From Bacteroides sedimenti (GTDB taxonomy: Bacteria > Bacteroidota > Bacteroidia > Bacteroidales > Bacteroidaceae): a stretch of DNA of 64,000 nt. Both the position numbers and the translations under genes were made by a program. The DNA lies in the NCBI RefSeq assembly GCF_040365225.1, contig NZ_AP028055.1, positions 2,232,001 through 2,296,000 of the forward strand, read 5' to 3'. The notes beneath the pieces were generated by a model. The model made no database searches. It had not been told where the DNA came from and saw only the letters and a list, made by a program, of their open reading frames with translations. Shown here piece by piece: positions 53,282 to 62,020 of this stretch. Every line of letters begins with the position of its first letter. Positions within the stretch are counted from its first letter, which is position 1.

Positions 53282-54490
53282 ATGGACAATGACAAACAAC
53301 TGAGCCCGCTGCATAAAACAATAGTCGGTGTTCAATTTTTATTTGTGGCATTCGGAGCTACTGTGCTGGTTCCACTGCTCGTAGGGCTCGATCCCTCAAC
53401 AGCTCTTTGCACAGCAGGAATAGGTACTTTAATCTTTCATTTATTAACGAAAGGTAAAGTACCTATTTTTTTGGGTAGTAGTTTCGCATTTATCGCTCCC
53501 ATTATTAAAGCTACTGAATTGTACGGACTACCGGGAACTCTTTCCGGAATGGTAGCTGTAGGTTTAGTTTATGCCCTGTTCAGTGCAATTATAAAATGGA
53601 GAGGGGCAAGTTTTATCCGAACTATTTTCCCACCGGTGGTTATTGGCCCTGTAATTATTTTGATTGGTATCTCTCTGTGCGGAGCAGGGGTAAATATGGC
53701 CAAGGAAAACTGGGTATTGGCTCTTTGTTCATTAATCACAGCCGTACTGGTTACTCTATTAGGAAAAGGATTGTTAAAACTGATTCCCATTTTTGCAGGA
53801 ATAATTGTTGGTTTCATTGTCGCCGTTCTCTTTTACAGTGTCGACTTTACATCTGTAATAAACGCTCCTTGGCTCTCACTTCCCAAATTTGTGACTCCGG
53901 TATTCTCCTGGGAAGCAATCTTATTCATGACTCCGGTTGCCATCGCACCGGTAATTGAACACATTGGTAACATTTATGCAGTTAATGATGTAACGGGAAA
54001 AGACTTTGTGAAAGACCCCGGATTACACAGAAGTCTTCTTGGAGACGGATTGGCATGTATGGTAGCAGGTACAGTAGGTGGCCCTCCCGTAACAACTTAT
54101 TCTGAAGTGATAGGGGCCATGTCTTTAACTAAAGTTACTGCTCCCGGAGTAATTCGCATTGCTGCCGTAACTGGTATCGTTTTCTCAGTAATAGGAAAAG
54201 TCAGCGCATTGCTTAAAATCATTCCGAATGCTGTATTAGGTGGGATTATGCTACTTTTGTTTGGTACAATCGCCTCAGTGGGTATTAACAACTTAATTCA
54301 TGCAAGAACAAATCTGGGCGAACCACGCAACATGATTATTGTGTCATTGATATTAACCTTCGGTATCGGAGGTGCTGTACTTGAAATCGGAAGCTTCTCT
54401 ATGACTGGAATAGGGCTTGCCGCAATTCTGGGGGTTGTACTCAATCTGATACTGCCTAAGGAAAAAAAACAAGAAGAGACAGTAAAGTAA
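53282..54490 (+). CDS. uraA: Uracil/xanthine (NCS2) permease, UraA-type
   Basis: This 402-residue inner membrane transporter of the NCS2 family takes up a nucleobase with protons. About 14 hydrophobic segments are visible. Diagnostic stretches are QFLFVAFGATVLVPLLVGL in helix 1, FLGSSFAFIAPI in helix 3, and the substrate region APVIEHIGNIYAVNDVTGKDF with its Glu-His, followed by LACMVAGTVGGPPVTTYSE with the helix-10 Glu. The sequence fits UraA-like uracil permeases better than xanthine permeases, but purine transport is not excluded. It has a promoter just upstream and a hairpin after the stop, and stands alone. Confidence 0.9.
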   Translation: MDNDKQLSPLHKTIVGVQFLFVAFGATVLVPLLVGLDPSTALCTAGIGTLIFHLLTKGKVPIFLGSSFAFIAPIIKATELYGLPGTLSGMVAVGLVYALFSAIIKWRGASFIRTIFPPVVIGPVIILIGISLCGAGVNMAKENWVLALCSLITAVLVTLLGKGLLKLIPIFAGIIVGFIVAVLFYSVDFTSVINAPWLSLPKFVTPVFSWEAILFMTPVAIAPVIEHIGNIYAVNDVTGKDFVKDPGLHRSLLGDGLACMVAGTVGGPPVTTYSEVIGAMSLTKVTAPGVIRIAAVTGIVFSVIGKVSALLKIIPNAVLGGIMLLLFGTIASVGINNLIHARTNLGEPRNMIIVSLILTFGIGGAVLEIGSFSMTGIGLAAILGVVLNLILPKEKKQEETVK

Positions 54491-54509
54491 ACCATTGAAA
54501 GAAATATTG

Positions 54510-54547
54510 TATCTTTGTAGCCCGCACTAAAGTGTGGGCTACATTTT
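54510..54547 (+). terminator. Hairpin after uraA overlapping a -7 box
   Basis: GTAGCCCGCAC at 54517-54527 pairs with GTGTGGGCTAC at 54532-54542 (one G-T pair), followed by ATTTTTAT, a good terminator. Directly before it TATCTTTG at 54510-54517 is a perfect -7 consensus, so a transcript for the next gene would begin inside the hairpin. The stretch may do both jobs. Confidence 0.7.
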
Positions 54548-54572
54548 TATAAGAAACTAACTATCAGATTAT

Positions 54573-54770
54573 ATGAGCATTGACAAAAAAGTACTGACGG
54601 AAGGCATTGTTTTTAAAAAGGGCAAAGACTCCTCTTTTGGTAAAAAAGAAGAACCTAAAATTAAAACAAAAGCAAAAAAAACGACCTATATCAAAGGAGC
54701 TCACGGTTCGGGAGCAGCCAAAATGAAGGCCGAATATAGAAGGAAAAGAGCAAATAGAAACAAGAAATAA
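54573..54770 (+). CDS. Small basic protein of unknown function
   Basis: This 65-residue, very basic protein is rich in Lys, Arg and Gly and lacks a signal peptide or membrane segment. It opens MSIDKKVLTEGIVFKKGKDS and ends EYRRKRANRNKK. The composition suggests nucleic acid binding, perhaps ribosome-associated. A -7 box at 54510-54517 could drive it. It lies 53 bases upstream of tRNA-Trp. No named family was recognised. Confidence 0.7.
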   Translation: MSIDKKVLTEGIVFKKGKDSSFGKKEEPKIKTKAKKTTYIKGAHGSGAAKMKAEYRRKRANRNKK

Positions 54771-54782
54771 TTAAAGCAGGTA

Positions 54783-54812
54783 TTGCATATATAAAATATT
54801 GCATTACCTTTG
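54783..54812 (+). promoter_or_regulatory. Promoter of tRNA-Trp
   Basis: TTG at 54783-54785 and TACCTTTG at 54805-54812 are 19 bases apart and match the Bacteroidetes -33/-7 consensus. The start would be near 54819, just ahead of the tRNA. Confidence 0.7.
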
Positions 54813-54823
54813 CAACCGCAAAC

Positions 54824-54896
54824 ACGGAAGTAGCTCAGTTGGTAGAGCACCGGTCTCCAAAACCGGGTGTCGGGAGTTCGAGCCTCTCCTTCCGTG
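54824..54896 (+). tRNA. tRNA-Trp (anticodon CCA)
   Basis: All four arms fold: acceptor ACGGAAG with CTTCCGT, a D arm GCTC...GAGC, anticodon stem CCGGT/ACCGG with loop CTCCAAA giving anticodon CCA, and T arm GGGAG/CTCTC with TTCGAGC. The discriminator base is G896 and CCA is not encoded. The core from the anticodon stem is nearly identical to E. coli tRNA-Trp. A short T run follows. Confidence 0.97.
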
Positions 54897-55033
54897 CTTT
54901 TATTCTTTCCCTGATTTTCACATAACAGAAAATCCACCAAGATTTACTCAAAAAAGCAAGCATTGTAAAACATTACAACAGTTCTAGTAACAAACAGATT
55001 CCGTCCTTATGCATTTGTTTAATATTAATTCAT

Positions 55034-55600
55034 TTATCGCACTAAAATGCGTTCTTCCAAAAACTTAGCTAACCCTTTTCTGGCATCAGCCAACTTATCT
55101 TCCCAATGCTTAATTGAATTTTCGCCTATTTTATCTGTTACATATTTTACCGAAATGAAGGGAATGTTTTTAAGCAAACAAACCTGTGCCTGAGCATATG
55201 CTTCCATATCAAAAACATCTCCTGACGAACCGGATGGCTCAGTCAGAAAACTATCACCGGTATTGCATACCCCATCATGATCCCAGCCTAAACAAAGCCC
55301 CTTCTCAGAAAGCAAGAATGAAGAGTCTATTTCATATTGTAGATTAAGTGCTCCTACTTTCTGAAGATCTCTGTCAATAAAATGACGACATACAAACACA
55401 TCACCAACATTATGAGACACTGTCCCCGCAGTTCCCATATTTAGAACAACATCAGGAGAAAATTCAGTTAAAGCATCCATCAGTCGGATAGCAGCTTTTA
55501 CTTTACCAATGCCGGTACGTATATATTTAATCTGACAATCGGGCATATTTACTTTAACCAGCTCGTCATTCACTGCATGAGTAATCAAAACGTTCAACAT
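55034..55600 (-). CDS. Nucleoside phosphorylase-family protein (MTA/SAH nucleosidase-like)
   Basis: This 188-residue protein of the PNP/UDP phosphorylase superfamily may cleave methylthioadenosine, S-adenosylhomocysteine or a related nucleoside. The fold signatures are TGIGKVKAAIRLMDAL, VLNMGTAGTV for the phosphate or ribose site, and VFDMEAYAQAQVCLL with the Met-Glu that binds ribose in nucleosidases, followed by VKYVTDKIGENS with the catalytic Asp. It is shorter than typical MTAN proteins (about 230) and lacks part of the N-terminus. Single gene, with a wide upstream gap. Confidence 0.8.
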   Translation of the reverse strand: MLNVLITHAVNDELVKVNMPDCQIKYIRTGIGKVKAAIRLMDALTEFSPDVVLNMGTAGTVSHNVGDVFVCRHFIDRDLQKVGALNLQYEIDSSFLLSEKGLCLGWDHDGVCNTGDSFLTEPSGSSGDVFDMEAYAQAQVCLLKNIPFISVKYVTDKIGENSIKHWEDKLADARKGLAKFLEERILVR

Positions 55601-55819
55601 AAATCAATTATTTTGATGCAAAGATAGAAAAATGAATAGAACAAAAACACTTTTCCAGATGATAGATTGAAGCAAAGACAGATAAATTAATTGTTGCTTG
55701 TATGATTTGCACACATCTTTAACAAATACGGTATCACAAAGAATCGTTCTTATTAAAAAGAGATTACAGGATGTCAGAATACTTTTTTCAATAAATATCC
55801 GTAATTTTCATAGGATTTT

Positions 55820-55850
55820 TTTGTATATTTCAGACTTAATTGTATTTTTG
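55820..55850 (+). promoter_or_regulatory. Promoter of the zapA operon
   Basis: TTTG at 55820-55823 and TATTTTTG at 55843-55850 are 19 bases apart, a full match to the Bacteroidetes consensus. The transcript would begin near 55857, which supports ATG 55871 as the start of the first gene and excludes the upstream GTG at 55850. Confidence 0.75.
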
Positions 55851-55870
55851 TGTACAATTTGGGCGTAGAA

Positions 55871-56164
55871 ATGACAGAAGAAGATAAAAAGTTATTAAGC
55901 ACCTTTGAGGCAAGACTTAGACATTTGATGTATTTGCATGACGAGCTTAGACGTGAAAATGCAGAAATGAAGCAACTTCTTGGGAAAAAAGAAGAAGAGG
56001 TCGCAAAGCTGAGAAGTAACTATAATGAACTGGAAATAGCATACGCAAATTTGAAAGTAGCAAAGACAATAAGCATTACAGACTGTGAGGTAAAAGATAC
56101 CAAGCAAAGATTGTCTAAATTAGTGCGGGAAGTCGACAAATGCATCGCTTTATTAAATGAATAA
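55871..56164 (+). CDS. Small coiled-coil protein upstream of zapA
   Basis: This 97-residue cytoplasmic protein starts at ATG 55871 (MTEEDKKLLSTFEARL) rather than at the GTG seven codons up, which overlaps the promoter. Residues about 5-65 form a heptad-rich coiled coil (ELRRENAEMKQLLGKKEEEVAKL), and the C-terminal part continues with another helix. It is the first gene of an operon with zapA, 24 bases away, and rny. The position and coiled coil suggest a division-associated partner of ZapA, similar in idea to ZapB, but no direct evidence was seen. Confidence 0.8.
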   Translation: MTEEDKKLLSTFEARLRHLMYLHDELRRENAEMKQLLGKKEEEVAKLRSNYNELEIAYANLKVAKTISITDCEVKDTKQRLSKLVREVDKCIALLNE

Positions 56165-56188
56165 TTAACAGGCAATAGAAGAAGATGT

Positions 56189-56503
56189 ATGAACGATAAG
56201 ATAAAAATTAACCTGCAGATAGCAGATGCTCCTTATACAATGACCATCAATCGCGATGAGGAAGAGTTGTTCAGGAAAGCTGCAAAGCAGGTGAATGATA
56301 GAATGAACGTATATCGTTCCATGTATAAGCCAACCGGAAATCCGGGAGCCAGAGAATATGAACAAAAAGATTTTCTGTCTATGGTAGCTTTTGATTTCGC
56401 ATGCAATAATCTGAAATTGGAAAGCAAGAACGATACTTCGCCTTTTACTAATAAAATTGAAGAACTGACCCAGGAATTGGAGGAGCACTTCAGAAAAGAG
56501 TAA
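56189..56503 (+). CDS. zapA: Cell division protein ZapA
   Basis: This 104-residue protein is of the ZapA family, which binds FtsZ and bundles its filaments at midcell. The N-terminal strand region (KIKINLQIADAPYTMTINRDEEELFRKAAKQVNDRM) and the C-terminal long helix (LSMVAFDFACNNLKL to the Glu-rich end) fit the family. It sits between the coiled-coil gene and rny, a common Bacteroidales arrangement, with a structured RNA-like segment in the gap after it. Confidence 0.9.
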   Translation: MNDKIKINLQIADAPYTMTINRDEEELFRKAAKQVNDRMNVYRSMYKPTGNPGAREYEQKDFLSMVAFDFACNNLKLESKNDTSPFTNKIEELTQELEEHFRKE

Positions 56504-56600
56504 AAGTAGGTCACCAGTCTACCATTTTTTAAGAATATTAACCCCGCACTGCTGATGCCCGGAAAAAGAGAGTTCCGGTGCATAAGTAGTGCGTTTTTAT
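56504..56600 (+). ncRNA. ssrS: Candidate 6S-type RNA or structured terminator between zapA and rny
   Basis: The gap contains an elongated hairpin at 56545-56593: CGCACT pairs with AGTGCG, a symmetric 5+5 internal loop (GCTGA/TAAGT) follows, then TGC-CCGG pairs with CCGG-T-GCA and closes a 12-base loop. TTTTT follows at 56594. A large open bubble inside a helix is the defining shape of 6S RNA, and I recall 6S (the 6S-Flavo group) at this place next to zapA in Bacteroidales. The 5' limit is not clear and may lie inside zapA. A plain terminator of the zapA operon is the alternative. Confidence 0.45.
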
Positions 56601-56621
56601 TTATAAATTAAATTAATTGTA

Positions 56622-58154
56622 ATGAACGTAATAATAGCATCTATTTTATGCTTTATCATTGGAGGCTCTCTTTCTTACGTTTTGTTTAGATATATTCTAA
56701 AATCAAAGTACGAAAGCACAATTAAAGAAGCCCAAGTGGAAGCGGAGGTAATTAAGAAGAACAAGCTTCTGGAGGTAAAAGAGAAATTCCTCAATAAAAA
56801 AGCAGACCTTGAAAAAGAAGTAGCTATCCGCAATCAGAAGATTCAACAGGCCGAAAACAAGTTAAAACAAAGAGAGCTTGTACTGAATCAAAAACAGGAA
56901 GAGATACAGCGCAAAAAAGCTGAAGCAGAAGCTGTGAAAGAAAATCTGGAGGTTCAGCTTGGAATCGTTGAGAAGAAAAAAGAAGAGCTGGAGAAACTGC
57001 AACACCAGGAAAGAGAAAAACTGGAAACAATTTCCGGTCTCTCTGCCGACGAAGCAAAAGGCAGACTAATTGAATCGCTTAAAGAAGAAGCCAAGACAGA
57101 AGCTTCATCTTATATAAACGATATCATGGATGATGCAAAACTAACAGCTAACAGGGAAGCAAAAAGAATCGTTATCCAGTCCATTCAACGTGTAGCTACG
57201 GAAACAGCTATCGAGAACTCGGTTACTGTGTTCCACATCGAAAGTGATGAAATAAAAGGACGTATCATCGGACGTGAAGGGCGTAATATCCGAGCACTGG
57301 AAGCAGCAACCGGAGTAGAAATCGTGGTTGATGATACCCCTGAAGCAATCGTATTATCAGCATTCGACCCAGTTCGCCGTGAGATTGCCCGCTTGGCACT
57401 TCACCAACTGGTAACTGATGGACGTATCCACCCCGCCCGCATTGAAGAGGTGGTTGCTAAAGTTCGTAAACAAGTGGAAGAGGAAATTATTGAAACCGGT
57501 AAACGCACAACCATCGATTTGGGAATTCACGGACTTCACCCTGAGTTGATCAGAATTATCGGTAAAATGAAATACCGTTCTTCTTACGGTCAGAATCTGT
57601 TGCAGCATGCTCGCGAAACAGCTAATCTCTGTGCTGTAATGGCTGCTGAACTGGGACTGAACCCGAAGAAAGCAAAACGTGCCGGATTGCTTCACGATAT
57701 TGGTAAAGTACCAGATGAAGAACCAGAATTGCCACACGCATTACTTGGTATGAAGCTGGCCGAGAAATTCAAAGAGAAACCAGATATCTGCAATGCAATC
57801 GGCGCTCACCATGACGAAACCGAGATGACCAGCCTGTTTGCTCCAATCGTACAGGTTTGTGATGCCATCTCAGGAGCACGTCCGGGAGCACGTCGCGAAA
57901 TTGTGGAAGCTTATATCAAACGCCTGAATGACCTTGAACAGCTTGCAATGTCTTATCCTGGAGTAACCAAGACTTATGCTATCCAGGCAGGTCGTGAACT
58001 TCGTGTAATTGTAGGTGCTGATAAGATTGACGATAAGGCAACCGAGAATCTGTCTACTGAAATAGCTAAAAAGATTCAGGATGAAATGACTTATCCGGGA
58101 CAGGTGAAAATCACGGTTATCCGTGAAACCCGCTCTATTAGCTTTGCCAAATAA
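56622..58154 (+). CDS. rny: Ribonuclease Y
   Basis: This 510-residue membrane-anchored endoribonuclease initiates mRNA decay. Its order is one N-terminal membrane helix (about residues 2-22), a long Lys/Glu coiled coil to about residue 170, a KH RNA-binding domain (IKGRIIGREGRNIRALEAATG) and an HD phosphohydrolase domain with His358-Asp359 in AGLLHDIGKVPDEEPELPHALLG and a later GAHHDE. It follows zapA by 118 bases and ends with a terminator. Length and layout match the family fully. Confidence 0.96.
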   Translation: MNVIIASILCFIIGGSLSYVLFRYILKSKYESTIKEAQVEAEVIKKNKLLEVKEKFLNKKADLEKEVAIRNQKIQQAENKLKQRELVLNQKQEEIQRKKAEAEAVKENLEVQLGIVEKKKEELEKLQHQEREKLETISGLSADEAKGRLIESLKEEAKTEASSYINDIMDDAKLTANREAKRIVIQSIQRVATETAIENSVTVFHIESDEIKGRIIGREGRNIRALEAATGVEIVVDDTPEAIVLSAFDPVRREIARLALHQLVTDGRIHPARIEEVVAKVRKQVEEEIIETGKRTTIDLGIHGLHPELIRIIGKMKYRSSYGQNLLQHARETANLCAVMAAELGLNPKKAKRAGLLHDIGKVPDEEPELPHALLGMKLAEKFKEKPDICNAIGAHHDETEMTSLFAPIVQVCDAISGARPGARREIVEAYIKRLNDLEQLAMSYPGVTKTYAIQAGRELRVIVGADKIDDKATENLSTEIAKKIQDEMTYPGQVKITVIRETRSISFAK

Positions 58155-58174
58155 ATAAGAGATACATTAATATA

Positions 58175-58214
58175 AGAGAGGCTACCACATATAAGTGGAT
58201 AGCCTCTTTTTTTT
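58175..58214 (+). terminator. Terminator after rny
   Basis: GAGGCTA at 58178-58184 pairs with TAGCCTC at 58200-58206, with CCAC/GTGG inside, followed by TTTTTTTT. Strong and well placed. Confidence 0.92.
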
Positions 58215-58306
58215 ATACATCACCTCAATCACCGTTTTATATACCACAAACATGGTATATTTGCGAGAAAAAATTTCTTTTATTTCCGGAATAAACAATT
58301 CTGCTT

Positions 58307-58314
58307 TATTTTTG
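58307..58314 (+). promoter_or_regulatory. Candidate -7 box upstream of the PLP enzyme gene
   Basis: TATTTTTG matches the -7 consensus, with TTTC 20 bases upstream as a weak -33. The start would be near 58321, 39 bases before the ATG. A second match, TATATTTG at 58256-58263, is farther away. Confidence 0.45.
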
Positions 58315-58359
58315 TATATAAATTAAGAATAAAGAAATCAATAGGTAATAAAGAACAAG

Positions 58360-59592
58360 ATGAAAGATATTAGTTTTGAATCTCAAGTATTACACACACT
58401 TTTTGAAAAAGAGGATGCATACCATTCTCTGGCAATGCCTGTATATAACACTGCTGCATACGAGTTTGATTCGGCGGAAGCCATGGAGGCGGCTTTTTGT
58501 GGTCAGACTGCCGAACATGCTTACTCCCGCATAACTAATCCTACAGTGGAATATTTCGAAAAAAGAGTGCGTGTCGTTACCGGAGCACTGAGTGTCACAG
58601 CTCTTAACTCAGGAATGGCAGCAATCAGTAATGCATTGATTGTTGTGGCTTATCAGGGAGCAAACATCATCACTTCTACTCATCTTTTCGGAAATACATA
58701 TTCGTTTATAAAGAATACATTAGGAGCGTTTGGAGTTGAAGTTCGCTTCTGCGACCTAACCAACCCGGAAGATGTCAGAACAAAAGTAGATAAAAATACA
58801 TGTGCAATATTTCTTGAAGTCATAACCAATCCGCAATTGGAAGTGGCAGACTTGAAAAAGCTCTCTGACATCGGAAAAGAGAATGGTATTCCTTTGATAG
58901 CTGATACCACGGTAGTTCCTTTTAATATTTTCAAAGCAAAAGACTTTGGAATTGACATTGAGATTGTTTCTAGCACCAAATATATATCGGGAGGAGCCAC
59001 TAGCCTGGGAGGACTTATTCTGGATTATGGTACTTTCGACTGGGGGCAATCACCTAAGTTGAAAGACATGGTTGCTCAATTCGGCAAGAGTGCTTTCACA
59101 ACAAAACTACGAAAAGAAATTCATCGAAACTTAGGAGCCTATATGATTCCACAGGTGGCTTATATGCAAACTCTTGGACTGGAAACATTGGAGGTACGTT
59201 ACGAACGCCAGGCAGCAACCTGCCTTAAACTAGCCCAAAAGCTACAATCGTTGAAGGAAATCGAAGCAGTTAACTATACAGGATTAGAAGATAACCCGTA
59301 TTATGAATTAAGTAAAGCGCAATTCGGTCCTTATCCGGGAGCAATGTTTACCTTTGATCTTGCATCTAAAAATGATTGTTTTCGTTTCATGAATAAACTA
59401 GGACTTATACGCCGGGCCACCAATCTTTTCGATAATAAGACATTAGCTATTCATCCCGCCAGTACAATCTACGGAACTTTTACAGAAGAGCAACGTCAAA
59501 GTATGGATGTAAGCCCCAAAACCATCCGGTTATCTGTCGGTCTGGAAAGTGCGGAAGATCTATTTGATGATATTAGACAAGCTTTGGATTAA
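58360..59592 (+). CDS. Cys/Met-metabolism PLP enzyme (O-acetylhomoserine sulfhydrylase-like)
   Basis: This 410-residue cytoplasmic enzyme belongs to the Cys/Met metabolism PLP family, which also includes methionine gamma-lyase and cystathionine enzymes. The cofactor Lys is Lys207 in SSTKYISGGATSLGG. Other marks are AYSRITNPTVEYFEKRV near the start, ALNSGMAAISNAL for phosphate binding, and LIADTTVVPF with the PLP-binding Asp. The sequence looks closest to O-acetylhomoserine aminocarboxypropyltransferases, which make homocysteine from sulfide, though the protein is a little shorter than most. Single gene. Confidence 0.85.
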   Translation: MKDISFESQVLHTLFEKEDAYHSLAMPVYNTAAYEFDSAEAMEAAFCGQTAEHAYSRITNPTVEYFEKRVRVVTGALSVTALNSGMAAISNALIVVAYQGANIITSTHLFGNTYSFIKNTLGAFGVEVRFCDLTNPEDVRTKVDKNTCAIFLEVITNPQLEVADLKKLSDIGKENGIPLIADTTVVPFNIFKAKDFGIDIEIVSSTKYISGGATSLGGLILDYGTFDWGQSPKLKDMVAQFGKSAFTTKLRKEIHRNLGAYMIPQVAYMQTLGLETLEVRYERQAATCLKLAQKLQSLKEIEAVNYTGLEDNPYYELSKAQFGPYPGAMFTFDLASKNDCFRFMNKLGLIRRATNLFDNKTLAIHPASTIYGTFTEEQRQSMDVSPKTIRLSVGLESAEDLFDDIRQALD

Positions 59593-59746
59593 ATTGTCTT
59601 TTTATCCCTAGCAGAAACAAAACGGCATAAAGCATTATAAAATAAAGAGATAGTCAACCTTTAAAAGGGCTGTAAACTTAATGAGCCATAATCTTACCAG
59701 AATATTCTGATATAAGATAAAAGTGTTTAAATCAGAAAAAACAAAA

Positions 59747-59807
59747 AGGCTGTCTTTAAAATATATTTTCTCCTATATGGTCGTAGAAAGCATCTTATAG
59801 ACAGCCT
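59747..59807 (-). terminator. Long-loop hairpin after sucD
   Basis: AGGCTGTCT at 59747-59755 pairs perfectly with AGACAGCCT at 59799-59807 across a 43-base loop. On the minus strand the stem is followed by TTTTTGTTTTTTC, which supports a terminator for sucCD. The arm belongs to the same GGCTGT type as other terminators here. Confidence 0.65.
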
Positions 59808-59860
59808 CATCCACATAATCTGATTACCGAGCGAGACTATTCACAGGGTCAGTTATTTAT

Positions 59861-60745
59861 TCAGACCATGATTTTTTTTAATTGATTTTCAATGATCAGC
59901 TTCGGAATCATTGAAGGATCTCTGGCTACTGTCACCCCAGCCGCCTCAAAGGCTGCGATCTTTTCCGCAGCGGTACCTCGACCGCCCGAAATAATAGCTC
60001 CGGCATGCCCCATTTCTTTATCGAATGGAGCATACTGTCCGGCAATGAATACAACTACCGGTTTGGTAATTTGCCAGCGGATAAACTCCGCGGCACGCTC
60101 TTCCGCATTGCCGCCAATTTCTCCAATCAAAACAATAGACTGTGTCTCTTTATCTTTTTCAAATTGTTCCAGCAATTCACGAAAATAAAGTCCAACCACC
60201 TTATCACCTCCAATACCAATGGCGGTTGACTGACCCAGCCCTTTTGCTGTAAGATGAGATACAACTTCGTAAGTAAGGGTACCACTACGACTGATGATAC
60301 CTACACCACCACGGGTAAATATATGAGAAGGCATAATTCCTGTCATACTTTTACCTGGAGAGATAACTCCAGGACTATTGGGCCCGATCAATACAGCTCC
60401 TTTCTGCTGTACAAAATTATAAGCTTTGATCGCATCCAGTGTGGGAATCCCTTCTGTAATACATATAATAAGTCCGATACCAGCATCGGCAGCTTCCATT
60501 ATGGCATCGGCAGCAAAAGGAGCCGGCACAAAAACAATAGAAGTATTAGCACCGGTCTGGTCAACCGCTTCATACATGGTATTAAACACAGGAATATTTT
60601 CAACCATGCTTCCCCCTTTTCCGGGAGATGTGCCTGCAACCACATTCGTTCCGTAGGCTTTCATTTTCATGGCATGAAAGTATCCGTCTCTACCGGTGAT
60701 ACCTTGTACAACCAGGCGTGTTGATTCATTTATAAGAATACTCAT
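59861..60745 (-). CDS. sucD: Succinyl-CoA synthetase subunit alpha
   Basis: This 294-residue alpha subunit of succinate-CoA ligase interconverts succinyl-CoA and succinate with ATP or GTP formation. The CoA-binding N-terminal domain (VVQGITGRDGYFH, then GTSPGKGG) is followed by the ligase domain with the phosphorylated His247 in MGHAGAIISGGRGTAAEK. It follows sucC by 25 bases in the same operon and ends near a long hairpin. In Bacteroides the enzyme fits the reductive succinate-propionate pathway. Confidence 0.96.
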   Translation of the reverse strand: MSILINESTRLVVQGITGRDGYFHAMKMKAYGTNVVAGTSPGKGGSMVENIPVFNTMYEAVDQTGANTSIVFVPAPFAADAIMEAADAGIGLIICITEGIPTLDAIKAYNFVQQKGAVLIGPNSPGVISPGKSMTGIMPSHIFTRGGVGIISRSGTLTYEVVSHLTAKGLGQSTAIGIGGDKVVGLYFRELLEQFEKDKETQSIVLIGEIGGNAEERAAEFIRWQITKPVVVFIAGQYAPFDKEMGHAGAIISGGRGTAAEKIAAFEAAGVTVARDPSMIPKLIIENQLKKIMV

Positions 60746-60770
60746 ATCGAATGAATTTTTATTGTTTAGC

Positions 60771-61913
60771 CTAACCGGCTTTTATTGATTCGTTTACAGC
60801 CATTTTAATAGCTTCAAGCATTGTCTGAGCCACCAGAAAATCAGAATTACGAAGCAATTCTCTGGCCTCTTCCTCATTGGTACCGGTAAGCCTCACAACC
60901 ACTGGAACATCCGAATGCAACTCTTCATAGGCCTTCAAAAGGCCATTTGCTACATCATCGCAACGGGTAATCCCGCCGAAAATATTCACAAGAATCACCT
61001 TCACCTGGTTATCCTGCAAAAGAAATTTCATTGCCTCGAGAATCTTTTTCTGGTTTGAACTACCTCCTATATCCAGAAAATTAGCCGGATAACCATCATT
61101 TTCTTTAATCATATCCAGAGTTGCCATTGCCAGTCCGGCGCCATTTACCATACAACCAATATCCCCATTCATGGGAATGTAATTAAACCCTTTAGCTTTT
61201 GCATGAAGCTCTATTTCTTCCTGTGGAGTGGGTTCCGAAAAGAAGCAGATATCCTCCTGACGATAAAGAGCACTGTCATCAAACACCAGTTTCGCATCTG
61301 CAGCAACCAAATTCCCGGATTCAGTTAATACAAGCGGATTAATCTCTGCCAGGAGCGCGTCCTTCTCTATAAACAACAGATAGAGGTTCTGCAGGATTTC
61401 AACCAATTGAGAAACAAGTTCCATATCGTCAAAGAGGAAGAAAGCAATTCTCCTTGCAAGATAATCGGGCATTCCTACAAAAGGATCTATATTGACACGA
61501 TATATATTTTCAGGAGTATACTTAGCCACCTCCTCAATATCTATCCCACCTTCAGAACTCAACATCATAATAACCGATTTATTTCTTCTGTCTATGCTGA
61601 AACTCAGATAAAATTCCGATTCAATATTCACAGCCTCACTAACCAGTATTTTATTTACCGGCAACTCATTTATCTTCATTTGAAGCATATTATCTGCACA
61701 AGTAGCAACATCTGTAATGCTCTTGGCCAACTTCACACCACCCGCTTTACCTCTTCCTCCGGAAAGGACTTGTGCCTTAAGCATCACTTTTTCCATTTTC
61801 AAGGCTGCATAAGCAGCTAGTGCATCCTCTATACTATGGCACAAAATATGTTTTTCCACAGGAATGCCATATGAAGAAAAAAGATTTTTAGCTTGATATT
61901 CGTGTATTTTCAT
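60771..61913 (-). CDS. sucC: Succinyl-CoA synthetase subunit beta
   Basis: The 380-residue beta subunit contributes the ATP-grasp nucleotide site and the succinate site. Visible features are MKIHEYQAKNLFSSYGIPV at the start, AQVLSGGRGKAGGVKLA for nucleotide binding, GDIGCMVNGAGLAMATLDMI and IFGGITRCDDVANGL in the C-terminal domain. The length is normal for the family. It is the first gene of a two-gene operon with sucD. No convincing -7/-33 pair was found in the 142 bases upstream, which it shares with a divergent helicase gene. Confidence 0.96.
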   Translation of the reverse strand: MKIHEYQAKNLFSSYGIPVEKHILCHSIEDALAAYAALKMEKVMLKAQVLSGGRGKAGGVKLAKSITDVATCADNMLQMKINELPVNKILVSEAVNIESEFYLSFSIDRRNKSVIMMLSSEGGIDIEEVAKYTPENIYRVNIDPFVGMPDYLARRIAFFLFDDMELVSQLVEILQNLYLLFIEKDALLAEINPLVLTESGNLVAADAKLVFDDSALYRQEDICFFSEPTPQEEIELHAKAKGFNYIPMNGDIGCMVNGAGLAMATLDMIKENDGYPANFLDIGGSSNQKKILEAMKFLLQDNQVKVILVNIFGGITRCDDVANGLLKAYEELHSDVPVVVRLTGTNEEEARELLRNSDFLVAQTMLEAIKMAVNESIKAG

Positions 61914-62020
61914 CTCTCAGAAATATTAAGTGATACGTTTATGATGGTTCAATTAAAACAATTGAATGAAAAGGTTTGTTTAAAAACATACAGCACATTT
62001 TATATCTGAAACAAAGGAAC

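Noticed and set aside
54824..54896. tRNA as integration site for a mobile element
   Set aside because: No integrase, direct repeat of the tRNA 3' end, or foreign genes follow it.
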